Assembly (NCBI RefSeq): GCF_015477355.1
Contig: NZ_JADLRJ010000001.1
Location: 1,364,001 to 1,428,000 of the forward strand
DNA length: 64,000 bases
Origin: Nocardia blacklockiae
GTDB lineage: Bacteria > Actinomycetota > Actinomycetes > Mycobacteriales > Mycobacteriaceae
Reading direction: 5' to 3'
Shown: piece after piece, positions 51,483-60,513 of the stretch
Layout: the number at the start of each line of letters is the position of its first letter
How positions within the stretch are numbered: position 1 is the first letter of the stretch
Made by a program: the position numbers and the translations under genes
Notes under the pieces: generated by a model
What the model was told of the DNA's origin: nothing
What the model saw: the letters and a program-made list of their open reading frames with translations, nothing else
Database searches by the model: none

Positions 51483-52004
51483 GCCTGTCATTCCTCTCTG
51501 TGGTCAGCGGGACCACGGCTTGCTGCGTCCACCGCCGCAGATTGACGTGCGTCACCCGCGGCGCGCGAACTGCTTGCACAATGCGTGCACCCAGTTATCA
51601 AGGATGACTACCTAGGTACCGCTGCCCGCATCGGCCATTCGTATTCCAATAGTCGAACGCAGGAGACGAGCCCTTGCTCAGCCACAGCGGTAGCTTCGGA
51701 ACCAGCAGGACTCGATCGATCCGCTTGATTGTTCAGCGGTGGCCGAAACGATGGCGTCTTCCGACTACATCCGCATACCATCGACCTCGCCGATCAGAGC
51801 CGCATACCACCTGAGACTGTCGGACAACTTGGTCCAGAAATGCGGCATTGCGGTGATAGCGGGCCCGGTGCCATTAGAGACGGATGTCTTGGCCAAACGC
51901 TTCAGGTGCCAGGGTGTCGTGGGCGGAATTCCGGTAACAGTAGCTGCACGGCTCGGAAGCTCATCGGGACAAGCTGCTTCGACTGCACGTCCACGACAGG
52001 CAGA
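51483..52004. other. Intergenic region without recognised gene
   Basis: About 520 bases between the LLM start and the 3' end of the alcohol dehydrogenase-like gene. It contains the promoter of the LLM gene and a short palindrome-like CTACCTAGGTACC around 51608-51620. The short reading frames here show no domain or codon bias. I see nothing else. Confidence 0.4.
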
Positions 52005-53018
52005 TCAGAAGGTGGTTGCGATGACAATTTTGCCGAAATGGCCGCCGTGGGCGAGGCGGTCGAAGGCGTCGGCGAGTCGGCCGAGTGGAAAGACCTTGTC
52101 GACCACGGGCATCAGGGCGTGCCGCTCGATGGTCGTTACCAGAGCCTCGAAGTCGGTGCGGCTTCCACCGGTGGCCGTCCGGATCGTCGTCGCGCGTTGG
52201 ATCGCGGTGAAGATATCCAATTCGGCAGCCCGGTCGGCGGTATACCCCATAAGATGAACCCTGCCGCCGACCCGGGTCGCCGCGACAGTCGGTGTCAGGG
52301 TGTCTCCCCCGGCAACATTGAGTGCGACATCGGCCCCACCTCCCGTCATTCCCGCTATTTGGTTCGGCCAGTCTTGATTCGCGCCGGAGCAGAGCACCTG
52401 GTCGGCGCCGAGCGCTTGGAGCCGTTGCGCATGCCGGGCCGATCTGCTGGTGGCAATTACTCGTGCGCCAGCTGTGGCCGCCAGTTGCACTGCGAGCGTG
52501 GACACGCCGCCACTGCCTTGCACCAGGATCGTCTCGTCCGGTCGCAGCCGGTCCAGCTCGAACAGCGAGTGCCAAACCGTCGCTCCCGCGACCGGCAGCG
52601 TGGCTGCCTGTGCGGGTTCCAGGTTGCCTGGTACGCGCACTGCCTCGTCCTCGTGCAGGCACAGCAACTCTGCCAACACACCATCGGTGGGTCCTCCGAG
52701 CCGCCGCTGCCCGTGATGTGTCCGGATCGGGCCGTCGACCCAATCCGGCAGAAAGACCGGGCACGCGAAGTCGCCGACGCGGAACCGCGACACTGCGCCA
52801 CCGACGTGCACGACCTCACCGACGCCGTCGGACAGCGGAACCAGAGGCAAGGCCACCGGAACGTGATACTTGCCACGCATGATCGCCAGATCCCGATAGT
52901 TCAACGCGGCCGCCTGCATCCGCAGTACGACGTCTCGTTCGCCCGGAACCGGGTCGGGGCGGTCCACCAGCCGCAAAGACCCGAGCGAAAATGTGGCCTC
53001 GAACTGATACGCACGCAT
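52005..53018 (-). CDS. Zinc-type alcohol dehydrogenase / quinone reductase-like (MDR family)
   Basis: A 337-residue medium-chain dehydrogenase/reductase. The N-terminal GroES-like part has DPVPGERDVVLRMQAAALNY and VALPLVPLSDGVGEVVHVGG. The Rossmann part has ILVQGSGGVSTLAVQLAATA, a GxGxxG-type NAD(P) site. Structural zinc cysteines are absent, so it is closer to NAD(P)H quinone reductase-like members. A good AGGAG lies 6 bases before the ATG at 53018. It is divergent from the HxlR regulator with a 77-base gap, so HxlR control is likely, perhaps in response to electrophiles. Confidence 0.9.
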   Translation of the reverse strand: MRAYQFEATFSLGSLRLVDRPDPVPGERDVVLRMQAAALNYRDLAIMRGKYHVPVALPLVPLSDGVGEVVHVGGAVSRFRVGDFACPVFLPDWVDGPIRTHHGQRRLGGPTDGVLAELLCLHEDEAVRVPGNLEPAQAATLPVAGATVWHSLFELDRLRPDETILVQGSGGVSTLAVQLAATAGARVIATSRSARHAQRLQALGADQVLCSGANQDWPNQIAGMTGGGADVALNVAGGDTLTPTVAATRVGGRVHLMGYTADRAAELDIFTAIQRATTIRTATGGSRTDFEALVTTIERHALMPVVDKVFPLGRLADAFDRLAHGGHFGKIVIATTF

Positions 53019-53095
53019 TCCAACTCCTCGTCGTCACGATCTGATACTTGGGTCATTCTCGGTAACCGCCACCATCGAAGGAAGAAGGGACTTTC

Positions 53096-53494
53096 GTGTC
53101 TCCACGGAACACGCAGATAACCGACCAGCTCACCGACACGTGTCCGACCCGTGAACTGCTGGAGCGGATCGGCAGTAAATGGAGCATCCAGATCATCGGA
53201 GAACTCACCGCGGGAACCCGCCGGTTCACCGAACTCGAACGAGCTATCGATGGAATCAGCCGGCGCATGCTGGCACGCACGCTGCGTGGGCTCGAACGTG
53301 ACGGACTACTGATTCGAACGGTGTACGCAACCGTTCCGGTAACCGTGGAATACACACTCGCTCCACTGGCGGCAGGGCTGGTCGAACCATTGACAGCGCT
53401 GGTGGACTGGGCGCGCACGCATCGTACCGACGTGCTGTCGGCCCGTCATGCCTATGACACAGCACACGACAACACCGGGCAAGGCGATTGCTGA
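53096..53494 (+). CDS. HxlR family transcriptional regulator
   Basis: A 132-residue winged-helix regulator. The N-terminal CPTRELLERIGSKWSIQIIG is the HxlR signature, with the conserved Cys that often senses thiol-reactive compounds. FTELERAIDGISRRMLARTL is the recognition helix region and VTVEYTLAPLAAGLVEPL the wing. The GTG at 53096 follows AAGGAAGAAGGGA. It probably regulates the divergent dehydrogenase gene and possibly the SDR gene 44 bases downstream. Confidence 0.92.
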   Translation: MSPRNTQITDQLTDTCPTRELLERIGSKWSIQIIGELTAGTRRFTELERAIDGISRRMLARTLRGLERDGLLIRTVYATVPVTVEYTLAPLAAGLVEPLTALVDWARTHRTDVLSARHAYDTAHDNTGQGDC

Positions 53495-53538
53495 TACGCA
53501 TTGCATTGGAGCGCGCTCGAAGCTCTATCGTCGCCGGC

Positions 53539-54390
53539 ATGATGAACTCTCATGACGGCTCGACCTGGTTGATCACCGGCGCGTCGCAGGGCTTCGGCAA
53601 CGCCCTCGCCACCGAAGTCCTCGGGCGCGGGGAGGACGTGGTCGCGGTGGTCCGCGACACGTCCGCGCTGGCCGACCTCGCGTCGAAGTATCGTGACAAC
53701 CTGACTGTGGTCTCGGCCGACCTGCGCGTTGCCCCGGACGTCGACAGGGTGGCCGCGGTCATCGAATCCCGCGCGATCGACGTTCTGGTCAACAATGCCG
53801 GACGTGCGATCATCGGCGCGGCCGAAGAGGTCGGCATGGTCGAACTGCGTGAGCAACTCGAGCTCAACTTCTTCGCCGCCGCCGCGCTCACCCGAGCTGC
53901 ACTGCCCGGAATGCGGAAGCGTCGCGGCGGCACCATCATTCAGATGAGCAGCCAAGGCGGGCGGCTGTCGTTCCCCGGAGTCGGGGCATACTCGGCGAGC
54001 AAATTCGCCCTCGAAGGATGGTCCGAAGCACTCGCAGCCGAAGTCGCCGATTTCGGCATTCGAGTCGTGCTGGTCGAACCTTCGCGTTTCCGCACCGGAT
54101 TCAACACTCCCCACTCGCTCGGAATGGTCAGCGCGACCAGCACCTACGAGAGGACGGTCGAGCCCGTGCGCGCCGCCTTGACCGGGATCGATGGACACCA
54201 GGAAGGAGATCCCGCACGGGCCGCCGCCATCCTGGCCGACCTCGCGCACGCGACCGACGTACCGTTGCGCCTTCCACTCGGCGCAGAAGCCGTCGACCGG
54301 CTCACCGCGGCCTACACTTCGGGCCTGGACGAGGTACGAGCCTGGTCGAGCGTGGCGCGATCCGCGGACTTCCCGGCTCAGGAGGGGTGA
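53539..54390 (+). CDS. Short-chain dehydrogenase/reductase
   Basis: A 283-residue classical SDR. The cofactor motif is TGASQGFG near residue 13, then DLRVAPDV, the NNAG motif, catalytic Ser in IIQMSSQGGRL and YSASK (Tyr-x-x-x-Lys). VLVEPSRFRTGF follows the active site. It reduces or oxidises a carbonyl/hydroxyl with NAD(P)(H); the substrate is unknown. An ATG pair at 53539/53542 marks the start; an in-frame upstream extension overlaps the HxlR gene and is not conserved. It overlaps the MerR ribosome-binding site, so both are co-transcribed. Confidence 0.92.
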   Translation: MMNSHDGSTWLITGASQGFGNALATEVLGRGEDVVAVVRDTSALADLASKYRDNLTVVSADLRVAPDVDRVAAVIESRAIDVLVNNAGRAIIGAAEEVGMVELREQLELNFFAAAALTRAALPGMRKRRGGTIIQMSSQGGRLSFPGVGAYSASKFALEGWSEALAAEVADFGIRVVLVEPSRFRTGFNTPHSLGMVSATSTYERTVEPVRAALTGIDGHQEGDPARAAAILADLAHATDVPLRLPLGAEAVDRLTAAYTSGLDEVRAWSSVARSADFPAQEG

Positions 54391-54395
54391 CGCGG

Positions 54396-54890
54396 ATGGC
54401 CACCGAAGACCTGATGGCGCGGATACTCGATGAGATCGGCGACTTCGCCGGCATCGACGCGACCATTCCCGTGGAGACCATTCACCGGCTGGTCGACACG
54501 GGCGACGACCCGGCGCCCATGTCCATTGCCGAGGTCGCCGACATGCTCGATCTCTCCGCGCATTCCATCCGCTATTACGAACGTGCCGGTCTGATCTCCG
54601 TCACTCGTGACGCCCGCGGCCACCGGGTCTATGACGCCGAGGCGCAACGGCGGCTGGTGTTCATCACCCGGATGCGCCTGTCGGGCATGCCGATGCGTGA
54701 CCTCCAGCACTACATCCACCTGGTAGAAGCGGGTGACGACTCGATACCCGAACGGCTCGACATGCTGATCGAACACCGCGACACCATCCGCCGACGGATA
54801 CGGGAACTCAACCTCTCGCTCGCCGCCACCGAATACAAGATCGCCACCTACCAGCACCACGGCGACGTCTTGGGCGGCACCATTCGCTGA
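54396..54890 (+). CDS. MerR family transcriptional regulator
   Basis: A 164-residue protein. After an N-terminal extension of ~45 residues comes the MerR HTH (SIAEVADMLDLSAHSIRYYE, RAGLISVTRDARGHRVYD), then MRLSGMPMRDLQHYIHLVEA and a dimerisation coiled coil. No metal-binding cysteine is present, so it is likely of the organic-stress/AdhR-like branch. The ATG at 54396 follows GGAGGGG, which overlaps the SDR stop; the two genes form a pair. Confidence 0.9.
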   Translation: MATEDLMARILDEIGDFAGIDATIPVETIHRLVDTGDDPAPMSIAEVADMLDLSAHSIRYYERAGLISVTRDARGHRVYDAEAQRRLVFITRMRLSGMPMRDLQHYIHLVEAGDDSIPERLDMLIEHRDTIRRRIRELNLSLAATEYKIATYQHHGDVLGGTIR

Positions 54891-54916
54891 ACTATGGGGC
54901 TCGTGACGGCATCTCG

Positions 54917-55408
54917 TCATTTTGCTATCTCGTAGATCCGCGGGCGAGCTATGCGAGCGTAGTCGTCGGCATCGAGGGCGATCGATCGGTCGAGCCTGGC
55001 GGCGTTGAAGTAGAGCGACGGCTGGCGCAGCACCGCGGGGTCGGCCACGAGTTCGACGGCCGGGTCCATCGGAAAGGGAAGAACCGAGCCGGGGACTGCC
55101 TGGGCAAGCTGTTCAGCTGTCGTCGGATCGCAGAATCCCGCGTATCTGGCGCCGTAGAGGGTTTTGATCGCGTCGAGGTCGACCGATCGATCACCAGGGA
55201 TGACGGCGAGAACATACTTTCGGGTGCGCCGATCGAGCTTCACGAGGAGAAGCATGCACTTCGCCGCATGCGCCAAGGGATGCCCTCGCAGTTTGCTGAC
55301 GACTTCGGTGACTCCGACGGGCTCGTGGTCGATCAGTTCATAGGAGGCTTCGTGCCGGTGTAGCAGAGCGATCAGAGTCTCGTACGTACTCGTCGAGGTG
55401 TCCGTCAT
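54917..55408 (-). CDS. YbaK/EbsC-type aminoacyl-tRNA deacylase
   Basis: A 163-residue protein of the YbaK/ProRS-associated editing family, which hydrolyses mischarged aminoacyl-tRNA. Family landmarks are YELIDHEPVGVTEVVSKLRG, the conserved lysine in HAAKCMLLLVK, and VLAVIPGDRSVDLDAIK. AGFCDPTTAEQLAQAVPGSV corresponds to the usual GSISPLG-like region. It is divergent from the LysR gene, and AGGAAG lies 6 bases before the ATG. Confidence 0.9.
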   Translation of the reverse strand: MTDTSTSTYETLIALLHRHEASYELIDHEPVGVTEVVSKLRGHPLAHAAKCMLLLVKLDRRTRKYVLAVIPGDRSVDLDAIKTLYGARYAGFCDPTTAEQLAQAVPGSVLPFPMDPAVELVADPAVLRQPSLYFNAARLDRSIALDADDYARIARPRIYEIAK

Positions 55409-55508
55409 GTAGATCTTCCTGTCAGCACGGTGTGTTTTCGCGACCGGATAGTCCGATCAGGATCGCCGGACGGCGGATGAAGATCAAGGTGATATGTCTT
55501 CAACGATG

Positions 55509-55525
55509 GTTCAGTATCGCTAAAC
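55509..55525. promoter_or_regulatory. Candidate LysR box in divergent promoter
   Basis: An imperfect inverted repeat GTTCAG-N5-CTAAAC fits a T-N11-A LysR-type site. It lies 8 bases upstream of the LysR start in the 124-base region divergent to the YbaK gene, as expected for autoregulation plus control of the neighbour. Confidence 0.4.
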
Positions 55526-55532
55526 TCGCTGC

Positions 55533-56426
55533 ATGGATGAGCGGCAGTTGGAGATCCTGCGCGAGCTCGGCGAGCAACACAGTGTGCAAGGTGTCGCCCA
55601 GGCGTTGTTCATTACGCCCTCCGCTGTCTCCCAGCAGTTGAAACTCCTTCAGCGTGAGGCGCGGGTTCCGCTGACCCGGCGCGTGGGTCGCGTACTGCGC
55701 TTGACACCGGAAGGAGAACGGCTGGCGGCAGCGGCCGTCGACGTCCAGACCGCCCTGAGCCGCGCTCGCGAAATTGCGCGAGGCCTCGCGAGCGCTCCGG
55801 CAGGCAAGGTCAGTGTGTGCGCCTTCAACAGCGCCGCCCTGGCGTTCTTCGCGCCGCTGGCAGTCCGGTTCACCGGAGGGGGCGTCCAAGTCACCCTCAG
55901 CGACGAAGATGTCGCCCAGGAAGACTTTCCACCGTTGACATCCCGCTACGACATCGTGATCGCGCATCGCCTCCAGCACACATCCCGTTGGCACGGTCAT
56001 CTCGTTGTCGAACCACTCATGCAAGAGCGCCTCGACGTCGCACTGGCCGCCGACCACCCACTCACCACCCGAGAATCGCTCCGCGTGGCCGACGTCGCCC
56101 AACATCCCTGGATCACCACCCACAACGCGTTCCCCGTCGGCGCCACTCTCGATGCCGTCGCTACCGCCGCCGGCCACTCGATCGAGATTCGCCACAGAGT
56201 CAATGAATTCACGATCGTCGCCGAGCTGGTTCGGGCAGGCCAAGGCCTGGCATTCCTGCCACGCTGGACGCAACCGCGACCGGATGGCGTCGTGCTGCGC
56301 CCCTTGGCCGACCTGCCGGTATCTCGCGATCTCGATGCACTCATCCGCCCTGAGAACGCGGTTCGCCCCGCTGTGGCACAAGTTGTTACCGAACTCAAAG
56401 CTATCGGCAACTCACTCGCTCAATAA
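55533..56426 (+). CDS. LysR family transcriptional regulator
   Basis: A 297-residue LTTR. The N-terminal HTH (LEILRELGEQHSVQGVAQAL, ITPSAVSQQLKLLQREARVP) is followed by a periplasmic-binding-like effector domain (VSVCAFNSAALAFFAPLAVR, VALAADHPLTTRESLRVADV). The linker helix and length are normal. It is divergently arranged with the YbaK deacylase gene, its most likely target. No inducer can be inferred. Confidence 0.93.
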   Translation: MDERQLEILRELGEQHSVQGVAQALFITPSAVSQQLKLLQREARVPLTRRVGRVLRLTPEGERLAAAAVDVQTALSRAREIARGLASAPAGKVSVCAFNSAALAFFAPLAVRFTGGGVQVTLSDEDVAQEDFPPLTSRYDIVIAHRLQHTSRWHGHLVVEPLMQERLDVALAADHPLTTRESLRVADVAQHPWITTHNAFPVGATLDAVATAAGHSIEIRHRVNEFTIVAELVRAGQGLAFLPRWTQPRPDGVVLRPLADLPVSRDLDALIRPENAVRPAVAQVVTELKAIGNSLAQ

Positions 56427-56544
56427 CTCACTACAACCGCCCCTGAGCCGGCATTCCACGTCTCCTGACCTCATACTCCTGCTGCACGCAAGCAGCTGTG
56501 AACGGGCACGTTGGACACATAACCCGCAACAAGCCTGCGGCCGG

Positions 56545-56640
56545 CTGGAGGAGGTGTTCGGCGACGACATCGCCGCGATGATCGACCGGTTGGTTCACCA
56601 CGCCGAAGTCGTCTCCTCAAACGCGACGCTATCGGCCCGA
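56545..56640 (+). mobile_element. IS21 IstB-like remnant
   Basis: A short in-frame scrap with EEVFGDDIAAMIDRLVHHAE, the C-terminal signature of IstB-type ATPase helper proteins of IS21 elements. The rest of istB and istA are missing. A second IstB scrap in opposite orientation lies at 62411-62566. Both mark past insertion events. Confidence 0.6.
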
Positions 56641-56699
56641 CGACCGCGTGCCCGCGGCCGATACCAACGACTGACCGATCACGTGATATTCGAGACCAT

Positions 56700-57134
56700 T
56701 CAGTTCACGGCACGACGGATCCGATCGCCCAGCTGGGCAATGGCTTTCGCATCCCCCGGCGCGCCTGGCTGCCAGGGCAACACGAGTCGGTCCTTGGACT
56801 TGTCGACATAACGCGGCACGACGTGCAGATGGAAGTGGAACACCGTTTGCCATGCGTCGGCACCGCAGCAATTGAGCAAGTTCACTCCATCGGCACCGAG
56901 CTCGTTGACAGCGGCCTTGGCGATCCGCTGCGCAGTCAGCGTGACAGCCGCGAGGTCTCCGGCCGGAATGTCGAGAAGATCCCTGCTGTGCCGTTTGGGC
57001 ACCACCAGTAGGTGACCATCAGAAGCCGGATGGATGTCCATGAACGCATAAGTCGTCTCGTCTTCGGCCACTTTCACGCTTGGGAGATCTCCGGCCACGA
57101 TGTCACAGAAGAGGCACTGATCATTCACGATCAC
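56700..57134 (-). CDS. HIT family nucleotide-binding/hydrolase protein
   Basis: A 144-residue histidine-triad protein: CLFCDIVAGDLPSVKVAEDE, MDIHPASDGHLLVVPKRHSR and the HIT motif HFHLHVVPRY. HIT hydrolases cleave nucleoside phosphoramidates or dinucleotides. CxxC at the N-terminus may bind zinc. The start is a GTG at 57134 or 57128; no strong ribosome-binding site is seen. Confidence 0.93.
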   Translation of the reverse strand: MIVNDQCLFCDIVAGDLPSVKVAEDETTYAFMDIHPASDGHLLVVPKRHSRDLLDIPAGDLAAVTLTAQRIAKAAVNELGADGVNLLNCCGADAWQTVFHFHLHVVPRYVDKSKDRLVLPWQPGAPGDAKAIAQLGDRIRRAVN

Positions 57135-57165
57135 GGAGGCTAATCGACAGCATCGATAGGTGGGG

Positions 57166-57861
57166 TCACGTCTGAGCCTCGGCGGGCAGTGCCGCCCCTG
57201 GGTTTTCCGGTACCGGGGAGGGCCCGAGCCCCAGATGGCTTGCGAGGATGGCTACCTGGTCGGCGAATCGTTCGAGGAATTCGGGTGAGCGCGGGTCGGT
57301 GTTGCAGACGCCCTCGACGATGTGCGGCAGCGTGGTGGGTGCCATAGCCGCGGCCATCAGCATGATCACCAGACATGCAGGGTCGAGATCGCTGGGCAGA
57401 CGACCGGCCTGCTGCAGGTTGCGCAGCTCTTTGATGCTGTCGGCGAACGGTCGAGTATCCGAGGGTGATTCGGCTCCGGTCTCGCGGTTCTCGCGGTATT
57501 CGAGCCCGTTCCAGGCCAGCAGGCGTACCCCGTCGGGATTGTGCAGCGCCTCCATTGCGTAGCGGCGCAGTTGCTCGGGCAACGGTGTGTCCGGCGCGAC
57601 CAGCGCACCCTGACGCTGCTGCCATCGTTGCGTAATCGCTTGATACAGGCCTTGTTTGCCGTCGAAGTAGTAGGAGATCAGCTGCACGTTCACCCCCGCG
57701 CGAGCGGCGATCGTCCCGATCCGGGCACCGGCATAGCCGTGCGCGCCGAACTCGGCCATCGCCGCGTCCAGAATCAGCGCGCGCGTGCGTTCAGGATCGC
57801 GCTGCCGCTCCTGCGGCGCGGGTGACCGACGAGGCTTGGACGCTGGCATGCCAACGATCAT
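57166..57861 (-). CDS. TetR family transcriptional regulator
   Basis: A 231-residue TetR regulator. The HTH is in ILDAAMAEFGAHGYAGARIG and TIAARAGVNVQLISYYFDGK, with a long ligand-binding C-terminus. The ATG at 57861 follows GGTGG; MPASKP (57849) is the alternative. It is divergent from the FAD-monooxygenase gene, and the AT-rich dyad between them is a probable operator. This is a classical TetR/monooxygenase pair that would sense an aromatic or drug-like compound. Confidence 0.92.
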   Translation of the reverse strand: MIVGMPASKPRRSPAPQERQRDPERTRALILDAAMAEFGAHGYAGARIGTIAARAGVNVQLISYYFDGKQGLYQAITQRWQQRQGALVAPDTPLPEQLRRYAMEALHNPDGVRLLAWNGLEYRENRETGAESPSDTRPFADSIKELRNLQQAGRLPSDLDPACLVIMLMAAAMAPTTLPHIVEGVCNTDPRSPEFLERFADQVAILASHLGLGPSPVPENPGAALPAEAQT

Positions 57862-57878
57862 ACAACCACCGAGCACTA

Positions 57879-57915
57879 TCAATCATATTTTTGTCAGATT
57901 CAAATGAACGATTGA
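57879..57915. promoter_or_regulatory. Nested AT-rich dyad, candidate TetR operator
   Basis: Outer arms TCAATC (57879) and GATTGA (57910-57915) and inner arms TCAT-ATTT / AAATGA form a nested inverted repeat in the TetR/monooxygenase intergenic region. Its AT content contrasts with the flanks, and it would overlap both promoters. Confidence 0.5.
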
Positions 57916-57992
57916 CAACTGCATGGTGCAGGGCACAGGATGAACTCACGAGCCCGGCCGACAGGCGGCCGCACTCAGTAAGGGAGATCGAA

Positions 57993-59129
57993 ATGTCGGA
58001 CGACACAAGAGTTCTCATCGCCGGCGGTGGTGTCGGAGGCCTGACACTGGCGCAGGCACTGCACCACAGCGGAGTCGACGTGGCCGTCTACGAGCAGGAC
58101 CCGACGCCGCGCACGCGTCACCAGGGCTATCGCATCCACATCGACCCGGCGGGCAATGCCGCCCTGGCCGACTGCCTCACACCGCAGGTACTGGATTTGC
58201 TGCGCCGCACCAGCGGACGCAACGGCAACCTGGTCACCACGTTCACCACCGGGCTACAGCCAGTGTTCGCGCAGGAATTCCCCGACATCCCCGACGATCA
58301 GCTCACCGCGGTCGATCGCAACACCTTTCGCCAAGGGCTGCTCACCGGCCTCGACGAGATCGTCGAGTTCGGGCGCACGGCATCGGGCTATCAGGTGCTC
58401 GACACCGGCAGGGTGAGGCTCGAGTTCACCGACGGCGGCAGCGACGAGGGCGATCTGTTGATCGGCGCGGACGGGGTCGGATCGGCTATCCGTCGCCAAC
58501 TGCTGCCCGACGCCGTGGTCGAAGACTTCGGGCTGCGCTGCATCTACGGCCGAATGCCCCTCACCAGCCGATTGTCACCCGAGGAATTCGAGCGCGGACT
58601 GTGCTGGGTGTCCAGCGACAGCACCTGCGGTGCCGGATTCGGCACCGTCCGGTTCCGCACCCCCCTCGACGAACGGCCCGACTACCTGATGGTCACCCTC
58701 ATCGCGACCCCGCACCGTCTGGGCATCACCGACGAGGTGTTGTTCAACATGTCGTCGCAACAGCTGTGGAAACTCTCGGCCGAGACCACCGCCGCCTGGC
58801 ATCCCGCGATCGGCGAAATCTACGCCCGCTCCGATACCGAGACGTTCTTCCCGATCACCTTCCGCATCAGCGGCCAGATACCGACCTGGGAGCCTGGCCC
58901 GGTCACCCTGCTCGGCGACGCGGTCCACACCATGCCACCCACCGCCGGGGCAGGCGCGAACACCGCCCTCGCCGACGCCGCCACTCTCGCCGGCGAAATC
59001 CTTTCCGCCGCACGGGGCGAAAAGACACTCACCGAAGCCGTCGCCGCTTACCAGGCGATCATGCTGCCCCGCGGCCGCCAGGCCATCGACAACTCCCGGC
59101 ACATGGCCGCCCGCATGTTCACCGACTGA
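57993..59129 (+). CDS. FAD-dependent aromatic monooxygenase (UbiH/PHBH type)
   Basis: A 378-residue class A flavin monooxygenase. The N-terminal FAD site is VLIAGGGVGGLTLAQALHHS. DLLIGADGVGSAIRRQL is the DG motif, and PVTLLGDAVHTMPPTAGAGA is the second FAD (GD) motif. Such enzymes hydroxylate aromatic or polyketide/antibiotic substrates using NAD(P)H, including drug-inactivating types. The ATG at 57993 is preceded by AGGGAG; an in-frame extension further upstream crosses the operator and is rejected. It is probably repressed by the divergent TetR protein. Confidence 0.93.
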   Translation: MSDDTRVLIAGGGVGGLTLAQALHHSGVDVAVYEQDPTPRTRHQGYRIHIDPAGNAALADCLTPQVLDLLRRTSGRNGNLVTTFTTGLQPVFAQEFPDIPDDQLTAVDRNTFRQGLLTGLDEIVEFGRTASGYQVLDTGRVRLEFTDGGSDEGDLLIGADGVGSAIRRQLLPDAVVEDFGLRCIYGRMPLTSRLSPEEFERGLCWVSSDSTCGAGFGTVRFRTPLDERPDYLMVTLIATPHRLGITDEVLFNMSSQQLWKLSAETTAAWHPAIGEIYARSDTETFFPITFRISGQIPTWEPGPVTLLGDAVHTMPPTAGAGANTALADAATLAGEILSAARGEKTLTEAVAAYQAIMLPRGRQAIDNSRHMAARMFTD

Positions 59130-59217
59130 CCATCATTCACGACCCGGGTGAGAATGGGGTGTCACGGACGCACAGGGTAGCTATCCGGTCGGTCCGAGCT
59201 GGGCGAGTTCGGCATCG

Positions 59218-59676
59218 ATGTCGACCTGCATGACTGCAACAACATCCGGACGGCCAGTCGTCGAAGACACTACAACCGACCACGCTGCCGACGTCGTCGC
59301 GATCGAACAGTTGATAGCCGACGTCGAGACCGGCTACAACACCAACGATGCCGAACTGATGGTAAGCGGTTTCACCGCGAATGCGTCGGCGGGCAACGCA
59401 GTGGGCATGGTGATAAACGGGTATGACTCTCTGCTCGAGGCCGCCGAACGCGGCCTCAAGGGATTCTTGAAGAACGAGTACGTGCGCTACGATGTGGGCG
59501 ACATTGGCTTCCTGCGTCCAGACGTCGCAGTCCTCCATAAAGTCGCCCGTGCGACCACCGCCGAGGGTGAACTCATCGATAAGACTCCCGCGATGGTCGC
59601 CCTCTATGTGCTGGTCAAGGAAAATGGCCGCTGGTGGGTCGCCGCCCGCCATAATACCCCTGTGCCAAAGGCTTGA
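59218..59676 (+). CDS. SnoaL/SgcJ-like NTF2-fold protein
   Basis: A 152-residue NTF2-like protein: VAIEQLIADVETGYNTNDAE, GMVINGYDSLLEAAERGLKG, VAVLHKVARATTAEGELIDK and LVKENGRWWVAARHNTPV match the SgcJ/EcaC branch. These small proteins act as cyclases, isomerases or binding proteins in secondary metabolism and detoxification. The start may be 59218 or 59230. It lies 88 bases after the monooxygenase and may share its transcript. Confidence 0.82.
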   Translation: MSTCMTATTSGRPVVEDTTTDHAADVVAIEQLIADVETGYNTNDAELMVSGFTANASAGNAVGMVINGYDSLLEAAERGLKGFLKNEYVRYDVGDIGFLRPDVAVLHKVARATTAEGELIDKTPAMVALYVLVKENGRWWVAARHNTPVPKA

Positions 59677-59764
59677 ATCGGTCCTGCCGAATGCGCGCTC
59701 CGGCTGATACAGGACTGTCGAAACAACGGCGGACCTTGATCTCGATCTGATCGGCCGGGCCCTG

Positions 59765-59947
59765 ATGGTTCGGCAGGAAGGACCGACTGATATCGCAGCC
59801 AGTGGCTGCCGTGGCGAAAGACGCGTTGACACCAAGAAGCTGGCCGAGCAGTTGCTCGCCCAGGCCGAGGAACAGAGCAGCGATCTGGTCGGGCCGGTCG
59901 AATCCCCGGCCCGGCAGAGCTTAGAGCAACGGGTTCGCTACGGGTGA
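59765..59947 (+). mobile_element. Possible IS256-family transposase N-terminal remnant
   Basis: A short frame with VDTKKLAEQLLAQAEEQSSD then LVGP resembles the N-terminus of actinobacterial IS256 (Mutator-type) transposases. The sequence breaks off where the LTGLTK-like region should follow. Assignment is weak, but the position inside a decayed region supports it. Confidence 0.35.
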
Positions 59948-60329
59948 TGCGTGCGGTCGTAGTAGCTGCCGGTGATCTCTTCGATCGTGATGCGGACGAT
60001 CCGGTCCCGCGCACCGGGCAGCCAGCGGTCGAGCCGCTCACGGTAGCGAATGACCTCGTTCGGGTCGTCGACGAATTCGGCCGCGCCGACCGCAGTGACG
60101 CTCCAACCGCTGCCGGTCAACGCGTCCAGGCCGTCGCTTTGATAGGCGACCGGGCGTGCACGGTCAGGAGGCCCGCGCTGGCCCAGGCGAGGATCGCTGC
60201 GCCGTCGACCATATGATTCACCAGACGGGTCGTCGGTAACGCGTAGCGCCAGAACACGATCCGGCAACCGACCGAGCCCAGCAACACACAAGCGTGTGCC
60301 TCGGACAACGGCTCCGGTGCCGGCACCAC
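59938..60329 (-). pseudogene. Frameshifted pyridoxamine 5'-phosphate oxidase-family protein
   Basis: The first half reads LSEAHACVLLGSVGCRIVFW, ALPTTRLVNHMVDGAAI in one frame. The second half reads PVAYQSDGLDALTGSGWSVT, AVGAAEFVDDPNEVIRYRER in another. Together they form one ~120-residue PNPOx-like FMN-binding protein. The break is a single-base shift near 60160, in HA|R-PVAYQ. The gene is probably non-functional unless the shift is a sequence error. Confidence 0.72.
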
Positions 60330-60513
60330 CGCTCCTGCCTCACGGCCCCCCTGGCGCGAACCCTACCCCCGCCCACCACGCCAGCACCACCACCCGCAGT
60401 AGGGCTCACCCGTCACCGATGCGTTACCTCGCCACACCGAAGCCGAGCACCATCGCACTGACCCTGCCCCGCTGCACCGCTACCGAGCTGGTAGCGGCGG
60501 CCCGGTGGACGGC

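Noticed and set aside
51729-53120. Plus-strand open frame of ~460 codons across the alcohol dehydrogenase locus
   Set aside because: The minus strand carries a clear MDR dehydrogenase with ribosome-binding site. The plus frame has no domain.
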